DNA from: Lantana camara
Taxonomy: Eukaryota > Streptophyta > Magnoliopsida > Lamiales > Verbenaceae
Direction of reading: 5' to 3'
DNA length: 64,000 nucleotides
Assembly (NCBI GenBank): GCA_037501455.1
Contig: CM074864.1
Span: 24,484,001-24,548,000, forward strand
Part shown: in pieces, positions 9,744-21,866 of the stretch
How positions within the stretch are numbered: the stretch's first letter is position 1
Layout of the letters: every line of letters begins with the position of its first letter
The notes under the pieces: model-generated
Seen by the model: only the letters and a program-made list of their open reading frames with translations
The model's database searches: none
Told to the model about the DNA's origin: nothing
Made by a program: the position numbers and the translations under genes

Positions 9744-12304
9744 ATGGTTACTGCCACAAGATCTGGAACTCTGGGGAACAGAGGAGGTCTTCCTCCCACC
9801 AATGGAGAAAACGCTGAAAGCCCCGCTCTCGCCGGGGGCGCACCTCCTCTTGTTGCCGAAAACGTTGATGCCGCTGCTGTTGCTCCTCCCCCAACTGGAA
9901 ATGAAGCGGGAGGATCGGGCTCCAATCCTCCCCCCCAGCTTTCGCCCTAAATATCCCTGCCTCCCATCTTGGCATACACCCTATGGCCATGCCGCCGCCA
10001 GGATACACGCTCACGCAGCCCGGGGTAATGCCTGGAACGATGCCTGGAATGATACCTTTGGTCCAGCCGTATCAAGTGGGGACGTTGAACCTCCCCTTAT
10101 CAATGCCAAGGGAAATACAGGGGGTAGAGATGCCCCAAATCACTGCGCAACAACTTCAGGCGCTGTATGCGCAATGCGAGAGTCAAGCTGTGCAGAATGC
10201 CTGGGAACACTTCACTATGGCTTATTTCCCTTCATACGCGGGCGCTCGGATAGCCCCACCCTTTGGCGGGCTCCCTGCACATCCCTTATCGATGGCTCAA
10301 AATGCATTAAGGGCCCAGCAACCTCACCCTCCCCCGCTTCAAGAAAATGAGGCCGCTCCGAGGGTCCAGCAAGGGCAGCAGCCCGCGGGAAACGAGAGAG
10401 CCCCTCAAAATGAAGGGGCTGGAAACAACGACGAGATCTAGTCGAGGGTCACGGAGAGGGCAAACCGCAGAAATGTCGGTGACCCTCAGCTTGCAGCAGT
10501 ACAAGACCAAATTCCAGGGCTCCAGAACGTGGTAGAGCAGCTCTCTCGAGCACAGTCTCACGCTTCCCGCGATGGGGGCGAGAGGTCCAAGGCCAGAGAC
10601 GCTCGCTGACCACGTAGCCCCATTTCTCGGCGCAGGAGGGAAGCCAGCTACGAAGATCCCGACGAGCGAGACTACAGGATCATGGCGGGCGATTCCCCCC
10701 TCGTCGAGGAGGTTCTAATGACTCGCGCAGGGAAGGGTAAAATTCCCTCTTCGATCAACAGATATGACGGAACCACGGATCCAGCCGAGCATCTGGACCA
10801 TTTTGTTCACCTAATGCACCTGTATGACCATCCGAACAACTATTGGGCCAAGGTGTTTGTCACTTCCCTCACCGGAATGGCCCAAGAATGGTACAAAAAG
10901 CTCCCCCCGCGCTCAATCCGAGGGTACAATGACCTGACGGATGCTTTTGTCAGCCACTTCAACTCGCTGAAGGCACCAGCTCCGGCTGCGACCGCTCTTT
11001 ATAGCCTGGTCCAAGGGCCGAACGAGACTCTCAGATCCTTCATGGGGAGGTTCAATAAAGAGATTTTGTTGGTAGAAAAGCCCTCGATGGACTTTTTGAG
11101 GCACGTTCTATTTGGGGCCATCAACATGAAGCATTACGTCAGCAAGGAGTTTGTGGAAGAAGTGGCCAAGAAGAAACCGCGCTCGTTGATGGAAATTAGG
11201 GAGATTGCCGATTCTTTCTTTACCCTCGAGGATATGTACATAGCGAGGGATCAGAAGATGGCAAATGCCCCTCGCCCCAACAGAACCCACGAGGACAAAG
11301 TGGAGCCCAACCGGAGTCACCGCCGCAGCCCAATACCCGCTCGCCGTCATTCCTCTCCTCCGCGGAGGCTCGAGCGTGTCCCCCTCAACCGCCCAATTGC
11401 CGAAGTTTATTCCCTGGCAGACCAGAAGTTATTTAAGAGACCGCCCAAGCTGAGAGAAACCGAGGCTCAGAAGCGCTCGGGGAAGTACTGCGCTTTCCAT
11501 AAGCAGAAGGGGCATGACACTAATGAATGCCGCCACCTGGAGAAGGAAATTCAGCGGCTGATTGCTGGGGGGCACCTCAAAGAGTTTGCGAAAGTACTAG
11601 AGGGGTACGATGAACATTGCGCGGAACGAGCGCTCGGGAGGAGAAGAAGCCGTTCACGCTCCCGAAGTCCTCGTCGCCAGCGCCCTGAGACCAGCGAACG
11701 CGGCAAAGGGAAAGGGGCAGACATGGAAAATCAGCCCTTTGCGGTCATTCACATGATCGTGGGAGGGCCCTCAGGAGGCGATTCCAATGCTTCTCGCCGT
11801 CGCCATGTCCGGAGCTATAACCAAAGAACGTCACTCCCTCGCCCAGTGCTCTCCGTGGACAGCTCGTCTCGCTCGAAGGAGGATGATGTCATAGGGTTTA
11901 CTGAGAGAGATCTTGAACATATTGTAACGCCCCATGGGATAGGAAAAACCTCTGACTGTCCCATGGTGGTTGGTTTAAACGTTCATAACCACACTATAAA
12001 GAGGGTTTTATTTGATAGTGGAAGCTCTGTGAACGTTCTCCCGTACTCAACGTTTCAACAAATGAACATAACAAACATCCCCCTCGAACCTCTCAGAACT
12101 GCCCTCGTAGGGTTTGGAGGTTCCGAGATCGTCCCTCGCGGACAGATTCACTTGGCCACCTCTTTTGGTCACGCCCCACAGCGAAAAACTTTGAACGTCC
12201 TCTACACCATCGTTGAGGTGAATCTTCCTTACAATATCATCATTGGGCGCCCAGCAGAAGGTCAAGTTCCCTACCCCCGAGGGTACCGGAGAAATTCTAT
12301 GTAA
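9744..12304 (+). pseudogene. gag: Tat gag-protease, frameshifted with two stops
   Basis: The ATG at 9744 starts MVTATRSGTLGNRGGLP, a proline/alanine-rich N-terminus. The frame is lost in a C-run near 9931-9938 and resumes in another frame from about 9955. That frame meets TAG at 10439 and TGA at 10607, then stays open from 10610 to 12304. The open part holds the capsid-like retrotransposon gag domain (about 10700-11200; EHLDHFVHLMHLYDHPN, AQEWYKKLP), a short Cys/His region (CAFHKQKGHDTNEC, about 11491), an Arg/Ser-rich stretch, and an aspartic protease core with LFDSGSSVNVLP (about 12010). Protease reading ends after IIIGRP near 12254, where a small deletion shifts the frame. A functional Gag from this copy is not expected. 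Confidence 0.9.
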
Positions 12305-15300
12305 CGTCAAAGAAGCTTGGGAATGTTACATACTTTCGCTTCGAAGCCACAAGCCCAAGCAGTCCATTCAACCTGGGTCTACTAAGAAGTCTGTTGACTT
12401 CCCCGAATTGGACGAAGATGGCCCCGAGCGCAAAAGAGCCAAGCTATACCGGAAGAAGAATAAAAAGAGGACCCCTGGAGATGTTCAGTGTTCAGAGAAT
12501 AGGCCACCGGGGGCCGTCGAGGGTTCTTCTTCAGAAAACGAGGGTGATGGGCCCAAGGGTATGCACACCGGGAAGAAACGAGCGCTAGAGGTGCCGAGGC
12601 CGGAGGTTCGGATTGAGCCCACCGAGGAGTTTTTGACCGTTGAATTGGAGCCTGGGAATCCGGATAAAACCACCCAGATTGGCTCGGGCCTGGATGGGCC
12701 CTCGCAATACGGGAGAACCTAGACGTTTTTGCGTGGAAAGCTTCTGATCTCACCGGGATAGATCCGAGCGTCATTGTCCACAAACTGAACGTGGATCCAA
12801 CCTTCAAGCCCATCAAACAGAAGAAGAGGGACGTTCATGGCTTTAGGAAACGGGTTATCGAAGAAGAGGTTAGTAAATTGCTTGATGCTCAGTACATCGA
12901 GGAAATTTTGTACCCAGAATGGCTTTGCAATGTGGTGCTCGTCCCAAAGAGCGCCAATAAGTGGCGTATGTGCAACGACTTCACAGATCTCAATAAAGCG
13001 TGCCCCAAAGACCATTACCCACTACCGAGGATCGATCAGTTGGTAGATTCTACAGCCGGGTGTGAACTCATGAGTATGATGGATGCCTTTCAGGGATATT
13101 ATCAAATCTTTATGGCGCCCGAAGATCGCCCCAAAACTTCGTTTATTATGCATTTGGGTGTTTACTGTTTCAAAGTCATGCCATTTGGGCTCAAAAATGC
13201 GGGAGCAACCTATCAACGCCTCGTCAATAGAATGTTCGAGCGTGAAATTGGAAAATCTATGGAGGTATATGTAGACGACATGATAGTCAAGAGTGAGCGC
13301 CAACGCTCCCATCTGGAAGATCTCAAGCAGACTTTCGATATCCTTCGTCGCTACGGAATGAAGTTGAACCCATCAAAATGCACCTTTGGCATTCGAGGCG
13401 GTAAATTTCTGGGATACATGGTCAGTCAACGTGGCATAGAGGCAAACCCCGAGAAGATTAAAGCAATCCTGGACATACCCTCCCCTCGCAATCTGAGAGA
13501 GGTCCAGGTGCTCGTGGGTAAGATCATTTCATTAAATAGGTTCATCTCTCGCTCAGCGGATAGGAACCTACCCTTCTTTAAAATTCTGCGCAACGCTCGC
13601 AACTTTACCTGGAGCAAGGAATGCGAAAAGGCCCTTCAGGATATGAAGCAGTACCTTTCGAGCGCGCCTTTGTTGACCAAACCTAACCCGGAGGAGAACT
13701 TGTTTATCTATTTATCAGTTTCCTTGGAAGCCACGAGCGCTGTCCTCGTGGCAATCCGCGAGCGTATGCATAGGCCGGTGTATTACCTAAGCAAAACCTT
13801 GCAGGGGGCTGAGAAGCGGTACATGGAAATTGAGAAATTTGCCTTTGCGCTCGTTAACGCATCCCGAAGGTTGAGGCCATATTTTCAGGCTCACTCTATC
13901 ACAGTGCTTACAGATCAACCACTCAAACAAGTGCTATCTAAGCCGGATGTTTCGGGAAGGTTAATTAAATAGGTGATTGAACTCAGTCAGTTTGATATCT
14001 CCTTCGAGCCTCGTACAACCATACAGGCTCAGGCAGTGGCCGATTTGTTGGTAGAACGTTTCAATTTGGAGACTGTGCCCTCGGCGGATGAGGGTTTATG
14101 GCTTTTGCACACGGATGGCTCCTCGACCTCATAGGGGGGAGGAGCCGGGGTGACCCTCAGGGATCCCCTCGGGGCAGAAGTTGACTATGCAATCAAGCTG
14201 GCGTTTCAAGTCACCAACAACGAAGCTGAGTATGAGGCCCTCATCCAAGGGCTCAGGATTGCACTCCAAAATGGGGCTACTCGTGTCACAGCATACGTTG
14301 ATTCGCAGTTGATCGCGAGTCAAATTGATGGTAGTTATGAGGCTCGAGAAGCCACCATGGCACAGTACCTATCGAGCGCCAAGGAGGAGATAGCCAAGTT
14401 CAAGGAATTCCATCTTTTGCAAGTTCCAAGGGCCGAAAACGAGCGCGCTGATGCTCTCTCCAAGTTTGCATCGGCCCTAGAAGGCTCTAACAAGCGTGCT
14501 GTTACATTTCTTAGGACTGAAGAGCCCTTGATAAGTAGAGGAGAACCTTCGAAAGAGGTACATATGATTGATCCCTCCGAGCCTTGTTGGCTCGACGAGA
14601 TTGTCAGATTCCTCCAGGATGGAACCTGTCCGAGAGACAAAGTTGAGGCTCGTAAGGTCAGGAGCAAGGCCCCTCGTTTCTCATTGGATGCCGAGGGTCG
14701 ATTATTCAAGCGATCCTTCCAGGGCCCACCGTTGAGATGCTTGAGACCCTCGCAGGCCAAGGAGGTTTTAGAACATGTGCACAGTGGAAGTTGTGGGAAC
14801 CATTCGGGCGGCCGAATCTTGGCGAAGAAAATCTTAAGGAGCGGTTTTTACTGGCCCTCGGTGTTGCAGGATGCCATTAGCTACTCTAAGAAATGCCCTA
14901 AGTACCAGTTTCACTCTAACACCCCCCGGTTGCCAGCCGCTCAAATGATTCCTATTGATGTTTCGTGGCCTTTTGATCAGTGGGGCATTGACATTGTGGG
15001 ACCCCTCCCAATGGCGGTCGGGCAAAATAAGTTCGTAATACTTGCTGTAGATTATTTCACTAAGTGGGCTGAGGCAGAAGCGGTCGCTAAGATAACGTTC
15101 AAGGTTGTGAGGGATTTCATTTGGAAAAATATCATCTGCAGATACGGCATCCCGAGGGTGCTCATCTCGGATAACGGTTCCCAGTTTATCGCTGCTGACA
15201 CACGAGATTGGTGCTATGAACTAGGGGTCGAACAACGATTCACTTCCGTGGGTCACCCTCAAGCTAATGGTCAAGCTGAAGTGACCAACCGAACCATACT

Positions 15301-15817
15301 CCAGCATCTGAAAACGATGCTCGAGAGTAAGAAGGGAGAATGGGCTGAAGAACTTCAGGGAGCTCTGTGGGCGTACCGTACTACTCCGCGAGCGGCAACG
15401 GGGGAAACCGCTTATTCCCTCGTGTACGGCTCCGAGGCCATGATACCTGCGGAAATTGCTCAAGAATCCGCCCGCGTTGCCTATTTTGAGCCTGCCACCA
15501 ACGAGGCCAATCGGGCGCTCGAGTTAGATTTGCTGGATGAGAAGAGGAATGCTGTTTGGGCACGTATCCACAAATACAAAGCAACCGTTGCTCGCCAGTA
15601 CAATAAACGCGTTAAGGAAAGGACTTTCCAGCTAGGGGACTTGGTCCTCAAAAAAGTTGAAGTCTCCAAACACGTAGGTAAGTTGGACCCCAATTGGGAA
15701 GGCCCCTTCAAAGTCATTCAAGTACGAGCAAATAACACCTACTTGTTAGAAACTTTGCAAGGCGAGCGTCTCCCTAGGCCATGGAATGCATGTAACCTTA
15801 GAAGGTTCTACGTGTAA
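12243..15817 (+). pseudogene. pol: Tat pol: RT, RNase H, second RNase H, integrase
   Basis: After a linker frame (12243-12722; VKFPTPEGTGEIL), a frameshift near 12690 leads into one frame that is open to 15817 except for TAG at 13970 and TAG at 14132. RT has YPLPRIDQLVDSTAG, FGLKNAGATYQRLVN and the catalytic YVDDMIVKS (about 13268). RNase H follows (YYLSKTLQGAEKRY). The second, archaeal-type RNase H (about 14110-14500) has LLHTDGSS, TNNEAEYEAL, AYVDSQL and ADALSKFA. Integrase keeps its catalytic residues in GIDIVGP, ISDNGSQF and GQAEVTN, but the last zinc ligand of its HHCC finger is Tyr (KKCPKYQ). Both stops fit G-to-A or C-to-T changes (probable Trp and Gln codons). The product would end inside RNase H. 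Confidence 0.92.
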
Positions 15818-16400
15818 ACTTCAATTTCTTTGTAATGGCCCGTCTGCGGCATGAAGTGCTTTCCTTTGACAGAAAGCGTGTTGTAGTCATTTCCAAAAAA
15901 TGCATCTATATAACAGTAAGTATTTAATTCTTTGTTTTTGTTATCTGCTTGCTTTCTTATTTGATATAAGGATTCGAGCGAGGAAAGGCCTACTCCGTGT
16001 CGAGCACCCTCCACGCCGAAGGGCCTACGCGATACGCCAATCGTTTCAAAGTTACACTGTCCAAGGTGTTGATAACCATCCACTTGTAACAGTTTGAACG
16101 CTCACAAGAGTTTAAACCCTAGGAATGAGCGTGTCGAAAGGCGAGATGCTAAACGCTTAATTTACGCCCACTAAGTGCTCGTCGCGTTAGTTCGCGCTTG
16201 TAAACCCCCTGTGACCCTCATCTACTTGGGTAAGAGCACGCTCGTAAATAGTGGATGCCACTAACACTACGGCTACGCTCATTTTAACCCCCACTTAGCA
16301 AATCCTACAGGCGATTTCTAAGTACGATCAATTTTCTGGAACAATCAAGATAGAGATGCACGCCAAATGTCTAAGGCCGATACTTAACTAAATCTTTAGG

Positions 16401-16692
16401 GATTTCCTAAGTTCAAATTCGAGCCTCAATGAGAATACAGCCAGGGAACATTCATAAGGATCGCCCTCGTGCCCATATTTGCATCTCCCAATACTCCAGC
16501 CATAAGCCAATTCTTGGTTAAAGATTTCCTAAGTCTGGATTCGACACTTCATTTCAAAAGTGGCCAGGGAACCCTCTTAAGGGTCACCCTCGCGCCTGTA
16601 TTTCCTCAAAGGTTTTCTAAGTCCAAACTCAAGGTTCATTTCTACTATGGCCAGGGAACCCTCCTAAGGGTCACCCTCGCGCCTATATTTGC
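16401..16692 (+). repeat. Three diverged ~82-bp repeats between pol and antisense gene
   Basis: Units at about 16401-16482, 16523-16604 and 16611-16692 share TTTCCTAAGT at the start and GCCAGGGAACCCTC-TAAGGG then TCACCCTCGCGCC at the end. They lie in the 15818-17055 spacer, downstream of both the pol stop and the antisense gene's stop. A role in 3' end formation for the two converging transcripts is possible but unproven. Confidence 0.75.
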
Positions 16693-17055
16693 AGTAGGCT
16701 AACTGCCTAACGTCGTGGGCTTCTAAGCTTAATATGCATGGTGATGAGTGTCAGAGGACCGTCGTAAAAGACACCCCTGCATGCTTACACTACCATCGCA
16801 AACTTTCCAAACAAAAGACATTAATATAGAAACGGCGAGCGTAACAAAGCAGCATCATCCACCATTCAAAAGTAAGGAAGAAAGCATTCAGACATTCAAG
16901 CATTTAAAAAGGAGTTCAAATATATGGGAAAGCGGCATAAAGGATCCAAAACATTCAGGAAATAACTGAAAGATTAAGTACAGATATGAGATTGTTCGTA
17001 AATGGAAAGAAGAATTTAGACAGACAAGGGCAAGAGATTAGTAGCCAAGGGAGCT

Positions 17056-19921
17056 TCACTGGGCTGGGGCGGCGGGCTCAGGAGGAGCAGTCGCAAGGGG
17101 TACCGGGGCCAGCACATCAGCGTTAGAAGTTGGAGCCTCGTCTAGTTCCTCAACATCTGCTGCATCCATGACAGTACCCTCGTCCTCAATTTGGATGGGA
17201 CCAGGACCTATAGTGTTAGCAGCAATGAACTCCCGTTGGAGTGTTTCCACCAGCTCCTGATATTCTAGCTCCGCCAAGCCCTCATTAGGATCCTCATCCT
17301 GGAGCATCGGCTCGCAATTTTCGTCCAGATCCATTCGTAGGCGAGCGTCAGTCCGAGCGCTTTCAGGGGCCAAGCCAAGATGCACCATTTGTCCGATGGC
17401 TTTCCGGAAGAAACGCCGCGCATTGTCAAAGCAGTGAATATTGGCTGCAAACACGAAGGCTTTGGAGCGCACGAACTTCTTCACCGCCTCCCAGGATACC
17501 TTCGCTTCCAAGCCCTGTACTTTGCCTCGCAAGTCAGCAAGGGCCTTGTTGGCTGCCTCGTTCTGGCGAGTGCTCTCCGCCAGCTGCTCACCCAGCTCCC
17601 CATTTTGTACCCTCAACTGGTCCCGCTCATCCTTCAATTTCCTGTGACGCTCATTTAGGACCAGAAAGGCGTCATCGGATTTCTTCAGGTTTTCCTTCAG
17701 CTGAACGTTCTCAAGGTTGGTGGAATTCAGTTGAGCACTGACATTGTTGTAATCCTCCTGCATTTGGCCCGGGTCCGTGATGCGCAGCAACTTCTTGTAC
17801 TTGGCCTTATGCTCAGAATAGGCTTGCGCTCGCCCTTGCAAATTTTTCAGCCTCGGGATTACCTCCTGGGAAGCCGTTAACGAGGGTCACTACATAGGAG
17901 AAGGGGGGAATTTTATAAAGAGAAGGATTCGAGGACTAACCGTCAGGAGGACGTGGCAGGCGTCATCTGCGACCCAAGCGGCATCATGCTCGTTCAGTTT
18001 GTTATGGTCGGCGGAGAACTGGAGCTTTCCGACAATGTCGGAGACCATGTTGACAGAAAAGGCGCTCTTTTTCAGCAGGACAGGGCCGTCCTTCCTTTGG
18101 CGCTTGTACCGAGCGTCACCCCGGCAGCCAATTTTCCAGAAGTCTTCATCCTCGGAGGAAGATGTATCGCTTCCCTCACCGCGGTGGCCTACAACCACCT
18201 CCTTTCCTTTATCGGAGATTGGGACAGAGTCCGGCATCCTCTTCCTTTTGCCTTGGCGCTCGGCCCTAATCCCTTCTTGGATGCGGACTAAATCCCCGGA
18301 TCGGTTGTGGGAAGTGCTGGAGCTAAGTGCTATGGGCCCCTCGGGAGCAACTGGAGTAGGAGTAACCTCCCGAGCGCCATCCCCAGTGAGATACTCGACA
18401 GAACCAACAGCTGGAACCTCGTTTCCAGCACCTCTGCCTCCATCGCCTCGCCCTTGCCTTCGCCGAATTCCCCTGCCCCTCGGCGCAGTTGGGGGACGCT
18501 CTTGCTGCTGCTGTTGCTGTTGCTGAGGGTTAGCACTGGCTCCCTGAGCACCCAACATGCGGGAAAGGGCTTCAGCATTCATGCCTCGGGATAATATTTG
18601 AACACCTGCGAGGGGAAGGAAACGAGCGTCAGGAGCTGGATGCCTGGATTGTATATATAAAAATACAGTAATTACACCAAGTTAGGAGGCTATTCTAAAA
18701 GTTAGTGAAGTTAGTTCCTAGAATCTAACCATCGAGGGCCATGATGTCAGCTGGAGGGTTGAGTATCATTTTTGGAGGGCAAGATAATCCGTAGCGGAAC
18801 AATACCCCTTCGTTCTTCACCAATGTCTCCGCTTTAATCCACTTCTTTTCAGCCCTCATCTCGAGGGCTAAACCCATCGCCCAGTCCTCAAAATCCTTAT
18901 TCCTCATCCTTTCCCTAATCAAAGGACCCTCGCCATGAATCATCCATTGCCGATGAACTCCAAAAATCCCCCCGGGGGCTCCCACAAAGAAGTACCTCTC
19001 TTTCCAATGCTCGCCGTAGGAGGTTGATGGGGAGTCTATCATCTTAAAGCCTGATTTGGCCTGAACGTAGTAAAATCCGTCTGTAGGCGACGAGCGTGGC
19101 GAGCGGGCTACTTGTATCAAGCTGTCAAAGTTGACTATCGAGGGTGCTTTGCCCAAGGCCCTCATCGTTATTATGAATGTGTTGATTAGGGCTATGCCGT
19201 TGGGTAGAATTTGTAAAGGGCAAAGCCCTAGATGATGATAAATGATGACGGCGTCGTGAGCGATTGGAAACCTCAGACCCCCAGCTAGAACTGCATCCCA
19301 ATAGACCGTCATCATCCCAGGCGGTGGTCGATTGGCCCTCTCCCCTTCCTCAGGAAGTCGCATGGGAAATACGGCTTCATCCCAATATGCTTTCGCTCTC
19401 AACTCCTCCAAATCACCGAGGGTCAGAATACTCTCAATTTCGTCCGGAGATCTATCAGTCTGATGGCGGTTGTCTTGCCTTACTCGAGTGGCAGGCTCCC
19501 TTCCTCTCCTCTGACGCCTTCTGGAAGGTTCAGCCTCAAATGGACGCCCGGATGGCCCCGCTTCACCCTCGGGAGCCATCATAGCCACTGTGATCCTGTG
19601 ATCTTGGGGTCTCATAGCGCTGTTCAAAACTGGGAATACTCTCTCCCCCTGTCTCTGCATCTCCATCACGTTGTGCATCTCCTCAAAGAGGTCGTTCATC
19701 CCTCCGGGAGCACGCTCGTTCATCCTTTGAACGGCGGCGTCCACCTCTTCTTCCCCGGCGTCAGCCGGAGCCTGGGCCACCGAGATCGCCATGGGAATTC
19801 CTTCATCTGGGTGCGCCCTAATTAGGGGAACAGCTATGGGGACATCGCCATGAGGGGATGAACTCCCCACCGACATCTCATCTAATTCCTGTATGAATGC
19901 TTCAGCATTATGGTCTGCCAT
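17056..19921 (-). CDS. Tat antisense gene, 3 exons, 888 residues, intact
   Basis: Three minus-strand frames join cleanly: exon 1 19921-18730, exon 2 18605-17941, exon 3 17865-17056, total 2,667 nt. Donors read G|GTTAG at both introns; acceptors are CGCAG|GTG and CCCAG|GAG. Introns are 124 and 75 nt. Exon 1 holds a domain like Pfam 'putative gypsy type transposon' (PF04195) at about residues 175-330, with VYWDAVLAGGLRFPI then HHLGLCPLQILPNG, after a basic RRRQRRGREP stretch. Exon 2 has a Gln run, Arg/Gly repeats and KRKR, suggesting nuclear location. Exon 3 is a long heptad-rich coiled coil (about residues 630-720) with an acidic C-terminus. Its role is unknown; related antisense ORFs occur in other Tat elements. 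Splicing is predicted, not observed. It is unbroken, unlike gag-pol. Confidence 0.85.
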
Positions 19922-20209
19922 ATCTGGATTTTGGGCACTAAAGATGAAATCCTGTGCAAGAACTAAGGTGGTGATGGAAGATTCTGGGACGGTTTCAGTG
20001 GCAGAAAAGGTCTTACACTTAGCAAATCTCTCGCTTACAGCCTAAATCTAAGGTTAGTAGAAGAAATGAAAGCTTGTAGGTTCTTTACCTAGAAGATTGA
20101 AGAAGAAGTTTGCCGGGATTTACAGAAAACGCAGAAGTCTCTTGCCTTTTTCGAATTGCTATAGAGGAAGTTGAATGCGTGAAAAAGACTCCCAGATCCT
20201 GAAAATCCG

Positions 20210-20216
20210 TATTTAA
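20210..20216 (-). promoter_or_regulatory. Candidate TATA box for the antisense gene
   Basis: On the minus strand the site reads TTAAATA in CCTCCTTAAATACGG, about 290 bp upstream of the ATG at 19921. No other clear TATA is visible between the gene and the polypurine tract. This is inference from sequence alone. Confidence 0.4.
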
Positions 20217-20505
20217 GGAGGAGGATTTACACCATCAAAGGCTGAGGATTTCAAATGGCAATCATTTCCCGCCTAGGAAACCCCCCACTTTTGGTAACCG
20301 CCTCACGACTACCGGAGTCCACGCGCCCACGTTCCCACTTAGCATTAAATGCGGACATGACACCATTTTAATGCGTTGTCAGACTGTACCCGTTACAGAA
20401 GTCAAAAGGTCACATCCCTTGCTGAGGCCTGACCCTCGGATAATTCAAAATCCAAAGCCCTTCATGGTAAAATTCTACAGTACGCTCGAGCGATACTACA
20501 GAATT

Positions 20506-20517
20506 TGGGGGGCAAAA
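20506..20517 (+). promoter_or_regulatory. Polypurine tract of the Tat element
   Basis: TGGGGGGCAAAA directly abuts the 3' LTR start (TGATGGGACT at 20518), as expected for the plus-strand primer. Confidence 0.85.
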
Positions 20518-21352
20518 TGATGGGACTCAGAAACGCGCTCGTATCTCAGCCGTCCACGTGTCACCTTTAACGCGCTTGAAGATTATACGCTCGGATTGAG
20601 GGATACGTGGGCTAACCTAGCTCATCCGCTTACCAACTAGTTTGGGCCATCGGGCCTCGGCCGATTTTTCAAACAAGGGGCCCTGGCCGACAGGCTTGGC
20701 GTTCACATTTCAGCCCTCGGGGGAATCCTTCTCAAGGAAACACCCACACGAGGGCCCATTCTTGATGCTCGGTATTTCGGCGCTCAAGGGTCGTCTATCG
20801 TGGGGAGGCCATCCATACACTCTTCGAGCGTCACCAACGCTCGTGCATAACCATGCCCCGCTGCGTTGGATCCGAACCTCGGCAAAGAGAATCTTAGGCC
20901 CATCCCCCGCGTCACCCTCGCCAACGACCTCTGATACAAAGGTAGTGTGCACTACGCATCTGACACGCCACCTCCTTTTCAGAGACGCCCTTCTCATACC
21001 TTCACGGGCTGCCACGTGTTAGGGCAACACAGGTTTGGGACCACACGGTCAATTTACCCTTCTATCCTCACCCCTAACATATAAATATGGAGAACTCATG
21101 CACTCTCCCTTAAGGGATCTTCTACAGACACACTCTATCGTTCTGGGCATTCCCTCTGATCTTCTCAAGCTTTCCATTAACCTCACCACAGTAGCATTAC
21201 ATTTCGCACTCTTGGTGTTATCCTAGCTGGAAGAACCCACGCTCAAAAGGAAACCCAGATCCTGAGGCTCTCACGCCTGTGATGGTCTTTCCCTTTTCAT
21301 ACAAATCTTAAAGTGTTGTTGCATTTAGGAAACTCAGATTCCTACACCATCA
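20518..21352 (+). repeat. 3' LTR of the Tat element
   Basis: This 835-bp LTR has the same ends and TATA box as the 5' LTR. Differences seen include an inserted A after CTAGCTGGA and single-base changes near 20666, 20884, 20936, 20948, 20969, 20988 and 21009. Confidence 0.97.
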
Positions 21353-21866
21353 AGTCCATGACACCACAATTGGCTTTGACGCTTAATATAATAGTATAAA
21401 TTCACCCCAATTTTTAATTAAATTACTAACACCATCCTTCAAAAAATAAGTAATTATATTTAATTTTCATTTACATTTAAAAATTACTAAAACTTTAATT
21501 GAAAATAAAAAAATACAATTCGTTGACTTTGATTAGTTTTTTATTTTAATATTACCCTAAAATTAATTATAATTAATTATATTAATATGGGGTTAAATAT
21601 AATATTTTTAATAAAAATTTAAAATTACCATTTTTGGATAAATTATAATGATTATATTCCTTTTACAACTATAATTTATTAATATAAATTAAATATTTAT
21701 TTTATTATTAATATTTTAAGGTAAAATTAAATTAATTATGATTAAAGATAAATTAGAAACATAATTAAATGTGATAATTTTATTATTGAGTTTTTTTATT
21801 TACTTCGCTTAATGATAAAAATTATTAATTTAAAATTAGAAGTTAAATTACTTTTTATATAGATAT
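21353..21866. repeat. AT-rich repeat, inverted partner at 38.8-39.2 kb
   Basis: From about 21395 to 21740 the sequence matches the reverse complement of about 38830-39190. Shared blocks include AAAATAAGTAATTA-ATTTAA, GTTGACTTTG-TTA, AATATTACCCT and TTCCTTTT-CAACTATAATT. Before the nested LTRs inserted at 21867-38416, the two arms would have lain within about 0.8 kb of each other. No coding signal is present. Confidence 0.65.

Larger units (their letters stand above)
8811..21352 (+). mobile_element. Full-length Tat-lineage Ty3/gypsy retrotransposon
   Basis: The 12,542-bp element is bounded by LTRs 8811-9644 and 20518-21352, starting TGATG and ending CATCA. The flanking 5 bp are AGACC and AGTCC, a target-site duplication with one mismatch. 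Order: LTR, primer-binding site, gag, protease, RT, RNase H, a second RNase H, integrase, spacer, a three-exon gene on the opposite strand, polypurine tract, LTR. The second RNase H and the antisense gene between pol and the 3' LTR are marks of the Tat lineage (as in Grande and Retand). By hand count the LTRs differ by about 9 substitutions and one 1-bp indel, so insertion is recent. gag-pol is broken; the antisense gene is open. Confidence 0.95.

Noticed and set aside
10307..10561. Minus-strand and alternate-frame ORFs across Tat gag and pol
   Set aside because: They are shadows of the gag-pol frame, which has clear family motifs.
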